NCBI GenBank assembly: GCA_015520145.1
Contig: WAQR01000100.1
Span: 1 to 17,558, forward strand
DNA from: Candidatus Hydrothermarchaeota archaeon
Lineage (GTDB): Archaea > Hydrothermarchaeota > Hydrothermarchaeia > Hydrothermarchaeales > WAQR01
DNA length: 17,558 bases
Reading direction: 5' to 3'
Below, piece by piece: positions 6,388 to 14,386 of the stretch (within the stretch, counting starts at the first letter, position 1; each line of letters starts with the position of its first letter). The position numbers and the translations under genes are program-made. The notes beneath the pieces were generated by a model that made no database searches, was not told the DNA's origin, and saw only the letters and a program-made list of their open reading frames with translations.

Positions 6388-9300
6388 ATGAAGCTGAAAG
6401 ACGATATCAAAATAGACGGCAGGAACAGCGAGGACATCCTGCGCCAGGTAAAGGCCATTGCCCCGTATTACACACCACACCTGGACACGCTCGACGAGGA
6501 TAACCCCGGGGTTGTCCTTTTCAAAATATTCTCGCAAATAGTCGAAGACGTTGTAAAAAGGCTTGACCAGGTTCCAGAAAAACACTTCATCGCCTTCCTG
6601 GACATGCTGGGGATGGGCATTCTTCCACCGCAGCCCTCCCGAGTACCTGTCACCTTTACCGTTTCAGAAGGTGCTGATACAGGTATCCATATCCCCGAGA
6701 AGACGCAGTTAGGTGCAGATGCGACTGACACGCATCCCGAGCTGACCTTTGAGATAGAACCAGGCAGAGGGTTTCTGGCGACACCGTCAGTACTAAAAAA
6801 GGTGTACAGCATAAATCCAGGAACAGACGAGATATTCGAACACCTCCAGCACCTGGAACAAAATGGACAAAATGGACAAAAAACCCGCACCAGGCTATTT
6901 GCAGACGGCAGGAAGAATGACCTCCAGGAGCACATACTGTACATCGGGCACAGCGACCTTTTCAACATAAAAGGTCAGGCAAAAATCGAACTCGTAATTT
7001 CACCAGGTATATCTGCCGTCCCATTCATATTTGCAATGACCCGGAGGAGGGGTTATCCTGCTGTTCGGTGGGAATATTATGGTGAAAAAATCGAGAAAAG
7101 GGATGGAGAAGAGATCAAAAAAGAGGGCTGGCATCCCTTAACTATTCCTCTCCAGGATATTAAAAATAGTGAAACCACAAAAAGAGGCAGAATACAAAAT
7201 GAGGGTTCGAGACCGCGGCAGCTCCCGAAGTCACTGGCGTCCCTGTATAAGATCCCTGTAATCGGGGTCAGGAGCGTTGGTGAAGAATTTAATAGAAGAC
7301 TGAAAGCTTACGGGATTACTACAATAGGAGATATCTTAAAACACACGCCAGAAGACCTGGCCAGGATGATTGGTACAAGCCGCAGGAGGGCGGAAATTAT
7401 CCTCGAGGAAGCCGAAGTTCCCCATCTTGATTTTGATTATGATTACGAATCAAAACACCCCGGACCTGATTACACAGGGACTGACAGGTCGCGAACAGTC
7501 TTATTGAAAGAGTTGGATGGCGAAATCAAGGAGTTTGAGATAAACAAAATAAAGAGCAGGTGGATTAGATGCAGGATAACGAACCGTTATGCGCTGGATG
7601 CGCGAGCGAAATTATTCTTAGCGAGATTATTCAGGGTTTCAATCAGCTCGATAAAGGTCGGCATCCAGCCTTATGACATGGAGGCTAAAGACGGGAACGG
7701 CGGGGACAGCGGGAAAGACGGAGGGGAAGACGGGAACGGAAAGCCGCGTCCTGATATGGCCTTATACAATGACGTCCCGCTCGATTTGACAGACATCCCA
7801 GACGATGAACATCTCTCTCCATTTGGAGAGATCCCGGGCCTCTACGACTCTTTCTATATCGCAAGCAGCGATGCGTTCTCAAAAAAAGACGCAGATATAA
7901 CAATCACATTCAGGATATCCAGAGGAACACCGACCAAAGATCTCAGGCTTTCCTGGGAATACTGGAACGGAAAAGGCTGGGCAGTCATCGAAAAGCTGAG
8001 AGATAATACAGACAGATTCACCTTCGACGGTGATACTGATGGCGATAATGAAAAGAGAGATAATGAAAAGACTGTTACTTTCACATGTCCCGCAGATTTC
8101 GAAAAGACAGGGGTGGGCGGTCACGAGAACTACTGGATTAGAGCCAGGATAGTTGCAGGGGACTACGGCAAGGTGAAGTTCAAAGAAAATCCAGATAAAA
8201 CATGGCAGAGCGATACCTGTGCCGTCAATGCACCAGAATTTACAGACATTCGGGTTGAATATGCATATAAAGGGTCAGGGAAAGTCCCGGAACACATAAT
8301 TACCTACAACAATCTGGATTACAGCACTGATCTGGTCAAAGACGGCCAGGTGGCAGTCAGGGCATTTAGACCATTTGAAAGGCTTAAAGAAAAGACCCAG
8401 AGCCTGTATCTTGGATTTGACAGGCAGTTGAAAGGCGGCCCTATCAACATCTTCTTTTCAATAGAAGAACAAAAGTATCCTAAAAACTTTATCCCCAGGT
8501 TCAGGTGGGAGTACTGTAGCAGCAGCGGTTCCAGGAAAGAGGCCTGGGCAAGGCTGGATGTCGTAGACGAAACCGATAACCTGACAAAACGCGGGATATT
8601 AAGTCTTGTCGCACCTGATGATATGTCCAGAAGAAGAATATTCGGCGAGGAACTCTACTGGATTAGGGCAAGACTTACCAGCGGGCGGTTCGAACCAGAA
8701 ACAGGGAACACCCGCGAAAAGGATACGGCAGAAAATAAAGATGGTGCAGGTGAGGATATCGATGAGGGGCATCAGCCCTGCGAAGAGGCCATGTCAAGCC
8801 TGTCTGCTGGCTGCGCAGACGAAAAGGCTGCAAGATATCCTCCGATTCTAAAAGGTATCCATCTCAATACCACATGGGCATTCCAGACCGAGACTGTAAC
8901 AGAAGAGATACTGGGTTCAAGTGACGGTACACCGGAGCAGATGTACTTTTTCTCGAAACGCCCTGTTATAAACGAAGAGGTCTGGGTAAATGAACTGTCC
9001 TCACTCTCTTCAGGCGAGATGAGCGAGCTCATGGAAAAAACACCTTCTGCCGTCATGGATGTTAAGGACGCAGACGGGAATACGACACAGTTCTGGGTGA
9101 AATGGACGCGAGTAGACGATTTTCTGGACTCCGGGCAGGAGGATAGACACTATGTACTGGACAGTACTACTGGAACAGTGAATTTTGGTGACGGGATCAA
9201 AGGGAGGGTACCTCCTATTGGAAGGGACAATATAAAGACTAACTACCAGACAGGCGGAGGAATGGCAGGGAATATTAAGGCTTTTGGGATTACATCTTTA

Positions 9301-10032
9301 AAGAGTTCTCTGCCTTTTATTGATAGTGTCACCAACCCGGAGATGGCAGACGGAGGTGCGGATACCGAGACCATTGACAGGCTGGTAATACGCGGTCCCC
9401 AGCATATCAAAAATAGAGCCCACGCGGTTGCACGGGAAGACTTTGAGTGGATAGCACTTGAAGCGTCCCGCAAAGTCGCCAGGACAAAATGTATACCAAA
9501 CCTCGACAAAGAGTGCAAGTTTAAACCAGGATGGGTGACCCTCATAATCGTCCCGCAGAGCAGCGAGAAAAGACCTGTACCTTCAGTGGGGCTTAAGGCA
9601 ATGGTAATGAAATATATAGAAGAGCGCTGTGCAGGTGTTCTGACCGCGTCCAGGCAATTTGTTGTAAGGGGTCCGGACTATCTTGGTGTCTCCATAAGTG
9701 CTACCCTTATTACAGGCACTATCGATATGATTCCAGTAATAGAAAGGGATGCCAGACTGAAGGTGACGGAGTTTCTCCATCCGCTCACCGGTGGAGATAT
9801 GGGTGATGGATGGGAGTTTGGCAGGTTGCCGTGTCTCTCGGACTTCTATCAGATACTTGAGGGGATAGACGGCGTAGACCATGTCGAAGGACTGAGTATG
9901 GAGATTAAAGGGGCAAAAAAAGACGAGAATATCATAATAACGCCTGAAAACGAGTCCTATCCACGGTTAAAACAGTATAATCTGGTTTTCAGCGGCGAAC
10001 ATGACATAAATGCTACTGTACGGGGGGTATGA
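6388..10032 (+). CDS. Large baseplate assembly protein, J family (Afp11 type), with helix-hairpin-helix-like insertion
   Basis: A 1214-residue protein. The N-terminus (about 8-125) has the eCIS baseplate pattern PYYTPHLDTLDEDNPGVVLF, RLDQVPEKHFIAFLDMLGM and IHIPEKTQLGADA. The core (about 910-1040) has HYVLDSTTGTVNFGDGIKGR, TNYQTGGGMAGNIKAFG, NPEMADGGADTETIDR, then RGPQHIKNRAHAVAREDFEW, typical of gpJ/gp6 wedge proteins. Beta-sandwich modules containing WEYW...GWAVIEKL...YWIRARIVAGDYG lie near 519-595 and 687-771. Residues about 282-345 are an insertion of helix-hairpin-helix type (VIGVRSVGEEFNRRLKAYGI, TPEDLARMIGTSRRRAEIIL). Gly/Asp-rich linkers lie near 431-455 and 775-795. The protein forms wedges around the hub. 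It overlaps the next gene by ATGA. Confidence 0.92.
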   Translation: MKLKDDIKIDGRNSEDILRQVKAIAPYYTPHLDTLDEDNPGVVLFKIFSQIVEDVVKRLDQVPEKHFIAFLDMLGMGILPPQPSRVPVTFTVSEGADTGIHIPEKTQLGADATDTHPELTFEIEPGRGFLATPSVLKKVYSINPGTDEIFEHLQHLEQNGQNGQKTRTRLFADGRKNDLQEHILYIGHSDLFNIKGQAKIELVISPGISAVPFIFAMTRRRGYPAVRWEYYGEKIEKRDGEEIKKEGWHPLTIPLQDIKNSETTKRGRIQNEGSRPRQLPKSLASLYKIPVIGVRSVGEEFNRRLKAYGITTIGDILKHTPEDLARMIGTSRRRAEIILEEAEVPHLDFDYDYESKHPGPDYTGTDRSRTVLLKELDGEIKEFEINKIKSRWIRCRITNRYALDARAKLFLARLFRVSISSIKVGIQPYDMEAKDGNGGDSGKDGGEDGNGKPRPDMALYNDVPLDLTDIPDDEHLSPFGEIPGLYDSFYIASSDAFSKKDADITITFRISRGTPTKDLRLSWEYWNGKGWAVIEKLRDNTDRFTFDGDTDGDNEKRDNEKTVTFTCPADFEKTGVGGHENYWIRARIVAGDYGKVKFKENPDKTWQSDTCAVNAPEFTDIRVEYAYKGSGKVPEHIITYNNLDYSTDLVKDGQVAVRAFRPFERLKEKTQSLYLGFDRQLKGGPINIFFSIEEQKYPKNFIPRFRWEYCSSSGSRKEAWARLDVVDETDNLTKRGILSLVAPDDMSRRRIFGEELYWIRARLTSGRFEPETGNTREKDTAENKDGAGEDIDEGHQPCEEAMSSLSAGCADEKAARYPPILKGIHLNTTWAFQTETVTEEILGSSDGTPEQMYFFSKRPVINEEVWVNELSSLSSGEMSELMEKTPSAVMDVKDADGNTTQFWVKWTRVDDFLDSGQEDRHYVLDSTTGTVNFGDGIKGRVPPIGRDNIKTNYQTGGGMAGNIKAFGITSLKSSLPFIDSVTNPEMADGGADTETIDRLVIRGPQHIKNRAHAVAREDFEWIALEASRKVARTKCIPNLDKECKFKPGWVTLIIVPQSSEKRPVPSVGLKAMVMKYIEERCAGVLTASRQFVVRGPDYLGVSISATLITGTIDMIPVIERDARLKVTEFLHPLTGGDMGDGWEFGRLPCLSDFYQILEGIDGVDHVEGLSMEIKGAKKDENIIITPENESYPRLKQYNLVFSGEHDINATVRGV

Positions 10033-12119
10033 CCTTGAGCCTGAAAGTTCCAAGTCTTGACGATAAGAAGTATGCGGAGATTGTGGAGGACGCAAGGAAG
10101 CGGATCCCTGTCTATACAAAAGAATGGTCTGACCACAATGTCCATGATCCCGGGATAACTTTCCTGGAACTCCTTTCATGGATTGCCGAGATGCAGATAT
10201 ACCACCTGGACCAGATCACAGAACGGCACTACCTGAAATACCTGAAACTTTTAGGGTTCTCTCCAAGGCATCAAAGATCTGCCCGGGTTTATCTAACCAT
10301 CGGTCTGCCTGAAGGGGGCGAGGAAGGTGAAGGGGGAGAGGCGAAGATAATACCTCCAGGCGAGAAGTTGGTCACCCAGGGCGAATCTGGCCAGGAACTG
10401 GTCTTCGAGACGTCCAGGGGAATAGCGATTACCAGAGCAGGAGTCAGGAGGGTGATGACAGATTATCTGACAGGTATGGATGACAACACCGAGGCGAACA
10501 ATACTCCCGGGATGTATTTTCTCGGTTTTGGCGCAGGGGCAGAAGACGGCAGTTGCATGTACATCGGATTTGATAATCCCCCGTTCCCTCCTGGTGTCGA
10601 TACCCTTGATATCGCGGTAAGATTGTATGAGGATGACCTGCCCCCTGTTGCTACCCATGGTGACGAAGAGATGGATGTCACAACCTCGGTAAAGGTGGTC
10701 TGGCAGTACTGTACGGATTATGGGAAGTGGTATGACGACGGTTCGTGGGAGGATTTTGATGTCGAAGAGGATACTACAATGATGCTGAACTATGGGGGTG
10801 TGGTGGTCTTAAAAAGGCCAGTAGAAGGCGGAGGAGATGGAGAAAATGGAAGGAATGGAGGAAGTGAAGGAAACGAAATAAACGGGAGATTCACGTCCTG
10901 GCTTGCAGTACCCGGGGAGCTTTTTGGTTATAAACAGTACTGGATAAGATGCAGGGTCGTTGAGGGTGGATATGAGATCCCTCCAAGGATAGATTCCATA
11001 TTGACAAACACGGTCATGGCAGTGCATAAGGCAACTGTAAATGGCGAGTCCCTTGAGCGGCTCGACGACATGGATTACGACAAAAAGACAGGTTCCGGAC
11101 TGCCGAATCAGAGATTTCGTTTCAAGAACGCGCCTGTCATCGAAGCTGATATTGCTGTTGACGGCATTAGATGGAAGGAAGTAACCGATCTTGACGGCTC
11201 AGGACCGGGCGATAGGCATTATGTGCTCGACAGGGAAAATGGGGTGATAACGTTCGGTGACGGGATAAATGGTAAGATTCCCGGTGTCGGGCAGGAGGTC
11301 AGGGCCAGGAGATACAGTTACGGCGGCGGGCGAACGGGAAACGTCATGCCAGGTTCAAGATGGGTGTTTAAAGACCAGGAGAGATTCAATGGCGTTTCTG
11401 TAGCCAATACGCTTAGGGCAGATGGAGGAGAGGAAAAGGAATCATTTAAGTCAGCACTATCCCGGCTGAAGGTTGACCTCAGGGTTCCCTACCGTGCTGT
11501 TACACTTGAAGACTACCAATACATTGCCGTCCATACGCCAGGGCTGAGGTTCGGCCGGGCGAAGGCGATAGTAGGTACCAGGGAAATAAGTACCGGGAAG
11601 ACAGGCGTGTCAGAGTGCGGGGAGTTCCCGATAGTAAAGGTGGTCGTCGTACCCTACAGCACACAGGACAGGCCCGAGCCGAGCCGGGGGTTTATTGACA
11701 CGGTTTATCGCCATCTCGAAAGGCACAGATTGCTGACCGATGTAATCGAGGTATATGGGCCGAAATATGTCGGGATAGGTGTGCAGATGTATGTGAAGGT
11801 CAAGCCTGGTTACTCTCAGGAGGGGCGGATAGTAGAGATAGAGAGGGCATTAAAGGATTTCCTGCACCCGTTAAAAGGCGGTAAGGACGGTAGAGGATGG
11901 CCTTTCGGGCGCACGGTATACAGGTCGGAGATATATGAGGTGATAGAGAAGGTCGACGGCGTGGACTGTGTGAGTTCTGTTTCCCTGGAGATTGCAGGTG
12001 ATGCAGGGAGAATGGATAGTGAGGGGAACATTGAAATCGATGAGGATGCGCTGGTATATTCAAGTAGACATCAAATCATGATAGTAGAACGCGATAAAGG
12101 ATGCAGGATGGGAAGATGA
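10029..12119 (+). CDS. Second baseplate assembly protein, J family (Afp12-like)
   Basis: A 696-residue protein paralogous to its neighbour but lacking the insertions. The N-terminus has RIPVYTKEWSDHNVHDPGIT, FLELLSWIAEMQIYHLDQIT and RHYLKYLKLLGF. The middle has WQYCTDYGKWYDDGSWEDF and YWIRCRVVEGGYEIPP modules. The core reads RHYVLDRENGVITFGDGING, RRYSYGGGRTGNVMPG, ADGGEEKESFKSALSRLKVD, then YRAVTLEDYQYIAVHTPGL. The C-terminus has FLHPLKGGKDGRGWPFGRTV and EIYEVIEKVDGVDCVSSV. Two J-type proteins in a row are usual in eCIS; they form the heteromeric wedge. Acidic Gly-rich linkers (near residues 98-106 and 267-282) interrupt it. Stop at 12119, next ATG at 12121. Confidence 0.9.
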   Translation: MTLSLKVPSLDDKKYAEIVEDARKRIPVYTKEWSDHNVHDPGITFLELLSWIAEMQIYHLDQITERHYLKYLKLLGFSPRHQRSARVYLTIGLPEGGEEGEGGEAKIIPPGEKLVTQGESGQELVFETSRGIAITRAGVRRVMTDYLTGMDDNTEANNTPGMYFLGFGAGAEDGSCMYIGFDNPPFPPGVDTLDIAVRLYEDDLPPVATHGDEEMDVTTSVKVVWQYCTDYGKWYDDGSWEDFDVEEDTTMMLNYGGVVVLKRPVEGGGDGENGRNGGSEGNEINGRFTSWLAVPGELFGYKQYWIRCRVVEGGYEIPPRIDSILTNTVMAVHKATVNGESLERLDDMDYDKKTGSGLPNQRFRFKNAPVIEADIAVDGIRWKEVTDLDGSGPGDRHYVLDRENGVITFGDGINGKIPGVGQEVRARRYSYGGGRTGNVMPGSRWVFKDQERFNGVSVANTLRADGGEEKESFKSALSRLKVDLRVPYRAVTLEDYQYIAVHTPGLRFGRAKAIVGTREISTGKTGVSECGEFPIVKVVVVPYSTQDRPEPSRGFIDTVYRHLERHRLLTDVIEVYGPKYVGIGVQMYVKVKPGYSQEGRIVEIERALKDFLHPLKGGKDGRGWPFGRTVYRSEIYEVIEKVDGVDCVSSVSLEIAGDAGRMDSEGNIEIDEDALVYSSRHQIMIVERDKGCRMGR

Positions 12120-12120
12120 T

Positions 12121-14355
12121 ATGGAATTCGAGTTTTTAGTTACCAATACGCCAGAAGGCTGGAGAGGATGGAGAGGAGACAACCTGGAGGTCGATGCAGC
12201 AGGTATTAGAATAAAGAAAGACCCTGTTTCCACTTACGTTTCCCCTGAACTGGTTTTTTCCCTGGAAGAGATGGGTTTTACAGGCAGATCCGATTTCAGC
12301 GATATTGCCCTTGACGGGTGCGGGATACTGTATCTCCTTGATTCACTTCGAGGTGAGATATACAGATACGATCCGCGCCAGGACCGTCTTGAGAGGTTAT
12401 GCTGCTTTGCCGGGATTAGCAGGGAGGACGGTGGAAGCGGGAATAACATGGAGGACAGGGAGGAAGGGCGGCCCTTGGAGTTTAGAGATCCTGGAGGGAT
12501 ATGGGTTACAGACGACAGTATCTATATCGCGGACACTGGCAATCGAAAGCTTCATTCTATCTCGAAACACCTCCTCCAGACGAGATGGATGCTTGATGGG
12601 GAAGTCTTCGAGGAACCTGCTGATATCGTGGTCGATGGACATGAGAACATCTATGTCATGGACACTGGCATCGGGGTCATTGTAAAGGTTACAAAAGAAG
12701 GAGAGGTATCCGAGGTCATAGGCGAGAGTTATCTGAACAATCCGCTGGACATTGCTATTGACGATTCCCAGAATCTGTATGTACTGGATGAGGCAGATGG
12801 CGAGTACCGTATATGGAGATTTGTGCTGGAAGGCGGTAGATACATCTCGAAAGATGTGCAGCCATGGATAGGTCCTGAAAAATTCCAGGATAGAGATGGT
12901 GTAGATATCAACCCTTCGTGTATTGCGGCTGGAAGCGGAGACGAGCTATTCGTCGGTGAGTCCTATGACAGGGAAAACGGGAGTGAGAAGAAACTTTTAA
13001 GATATCTCCTGGAAGAAGGTGCGTTTGCGCGGATACTCAGCTACAGGGGGAGCGCGCATAAACTTGTCATGGACTCCATGAAGAACCTCTATCTGATAAC
13101 AGGTGATAAGAAGAAGGTTTATTTTCTCAAATATACCAGAAAGAACAGGTTCAATGAGAAGACATCTCTCTACAGCGGGGATGCAGTCAGGCGGTTCGAC
13201 AGCGGCAGGGATGACACGTACTGGCACAGGATAAAGCTCGATTTTGTCTTTCCAGCCCACGGAACGCAGGTACAGGTATCGTATTTTGCCACGAATAATA
13301 AGGATATTGGTGAGGAAGATGTACACTGGTCAACGCCACCCCTTGCCAACCCCGGTGATGCCCTGCTCGATGGAGGTGATATAAAAGGAAGATACCTGTG
13401 GATGAAGATAACTCTAATCGGGACAGAATACGATTCGCCCGGGGTAAGGTCAGTAAGGGTCTATTTCCCGAGGATGTCCTACCTCAGGTATCTGCCGGCG
13501 ATATATCAGGAGGACGGGCCGAGTAAGGAATTTCTTGAACGTTTCCTTTCTCTATTCGAGAGTTTTTTTGTTGATATAGAGGAGGAGATAGATGGGATTA
13601 CGAAATATTTCGATCCTCAGGGCGTGCCAGCAAGGTATTTATCATGGCTCGGGTCATGGCTTGCAATTGAAGCTGATGAGACCTGGACAGAGTCCAGGAA
13701 GAGGGAATTGATAAAAAAGGCCCCTGCACTCTACAAGATGCGGGGAACAAGGGAAGGGCTTATGGAAATCCTGAAGCTCTACGTTGAAGGAAAGGAATAT
13801 GGGGGAGATGATATGGCAGCTGAACCACCGACGTCATGGTGTGAAGCACATCTCCGTGAGGGAAAGGCCCTGGATAGGCTGGTGGAGAAGGGATATATTA
13901 CAAAGGAGGATAGAAAAAGGGAGATGGCAGAATACCGGAATCTCATGGTAGAGAGGATGGAACGCGCAGGGGAACTCTTTGATATATTTGAATATTTTAA
14001 GCTGATGTCAATCGAGGATAAAGAGCTTAGAGAGATATACAGAAAGCTGATTGGATGTCCGCGCTGTTTCCTTGTGCTTGTAAATCCGTTATCATTAAGA
14101 GACGAGGAGCTTAGAACGGTCAAGAGGATTGTCGATTCGCAGGCCCCTGCCCACACTGTCGGCAGGGTCGTTGAACTGCGGCCGTCGATATACCTGGATG
14201 GGCACACATACCTGGGGATTAACACCGTGCTGTCCAGGCGCAGGTTTGTCCTGGAGAAATCCGGGCTTGGAAAGGACAGCGTGTTGACCGAGCGGGAGGA
14301 ATACGGACATCTGGATGTGAAGTCCAGGATAGGCGTGGATACGGTAATATCTTAA
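12121..14355 (+). CDS. NHL-type beta-propeller fused to tail protein I domain
   Basis: A 744-residue protein of two parts. Residues about 59-340 contain repeated propeller blades of NHL type: DIALDGCGILYLLDSLRGEI, GIWVTDDSIYIADTGNRKLH, DIVVDGHENIYVMDTGIGVI, PLDIAIDDSQNLYVLDEADG and KLVMDSMKNLYLITGDKKK. A beta-sandwich follows (VQVSYFATNN, GRYLWMKITLIGTEYDSPGV). From residue 457 there is the tail protein I signature YLPAIYQEDGPSKEFLERFL, then FDPQGVPARYLSWLGSWLAI, KRELIKKAPALYKMRGTREG and, near the end, DSQAPAHTVGRVVELRP. Tail protein I is the baseplate-periphery protein that anchors fibres in P2-like phages. The propeller probably mediates contact or docking. The next gene encodes a fibre-like protein, which fits this. 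Confidence 0.88.
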   Translation: MEFEFLVTNTPEGWRGWRGDNLEVDAAGIRIKKDPVSTYVSPELVFSLEEMGFTGRSDFSDIALDGCGILYLLDSLRGEIYRYDPRQDRLERLCCFAGISREDGGSGNNMEDREEGRPLEFRDPGGIWVTDDSIYIADTGNRKLHSISKHLLQTRWMLDGEVFEEPADIVVDGHENIYVMDTGIGVIVKVTKEGEVSEVIGESYLNNPLDIAIDDSQNLYVLDEADGEYRIWRFVLEGGRYISKDVQPWIGPEKFQDRDGVDINPSCIAAGSGDELFVGESYDRENGSEKKLLRYLLEEGAFARILSYRGSAHKLVMDSMKNLYLITGDKKKVYFLKYTRKNRFNEKTSLYSGDAVRRFDSGRDDTYWHRIKLDFVFPAHGTQVQVSYFATNNKDIGEEDVHWSTPPLANPGDALLDGGDIKGRYLWMKITLIGTEYDSPGVRSVRVYFPRMSYLRYLPAIYQEDGPSKEFLERFLSLFESFFVDIEEEIDGITKYFDPQGVPARYLSWLGSWLAIEADETWTESRKRELIKKAPALYKMRGTREGLMEILKLYVEGKEYGGDDMAAEPPTSWCEAHLREGKALDRLVEKGYITKEDRKREMAEYRNLMVERMERAGELFDIFEYFKLMSIEDKELREIYRKLIGCPRCFLVLVNPLSLRDEELRTVKRIVDSQAPAHTVGRVVELRPSIYLDGHTYLGINTVLSRRRFVLEKSGLGKDSVLTEREEYGHLDVKSRIGVDTVIS

Positions 14356-14370
14356 TATTAAATGATTTTA

Positions 14371-14380
14371 AAGGAGGAAT
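14371..14380 (+). promoter_or_regulatory. Ribosome binding site of the fibre-like gene
   Basis: AAGGAGGAAT lies 6 nt before ATG 14387, in the 31-nt AT-rich gap after the tail protein I gene. Confidence 0.55.
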
Positions 14381-14386
14381 AGGACG

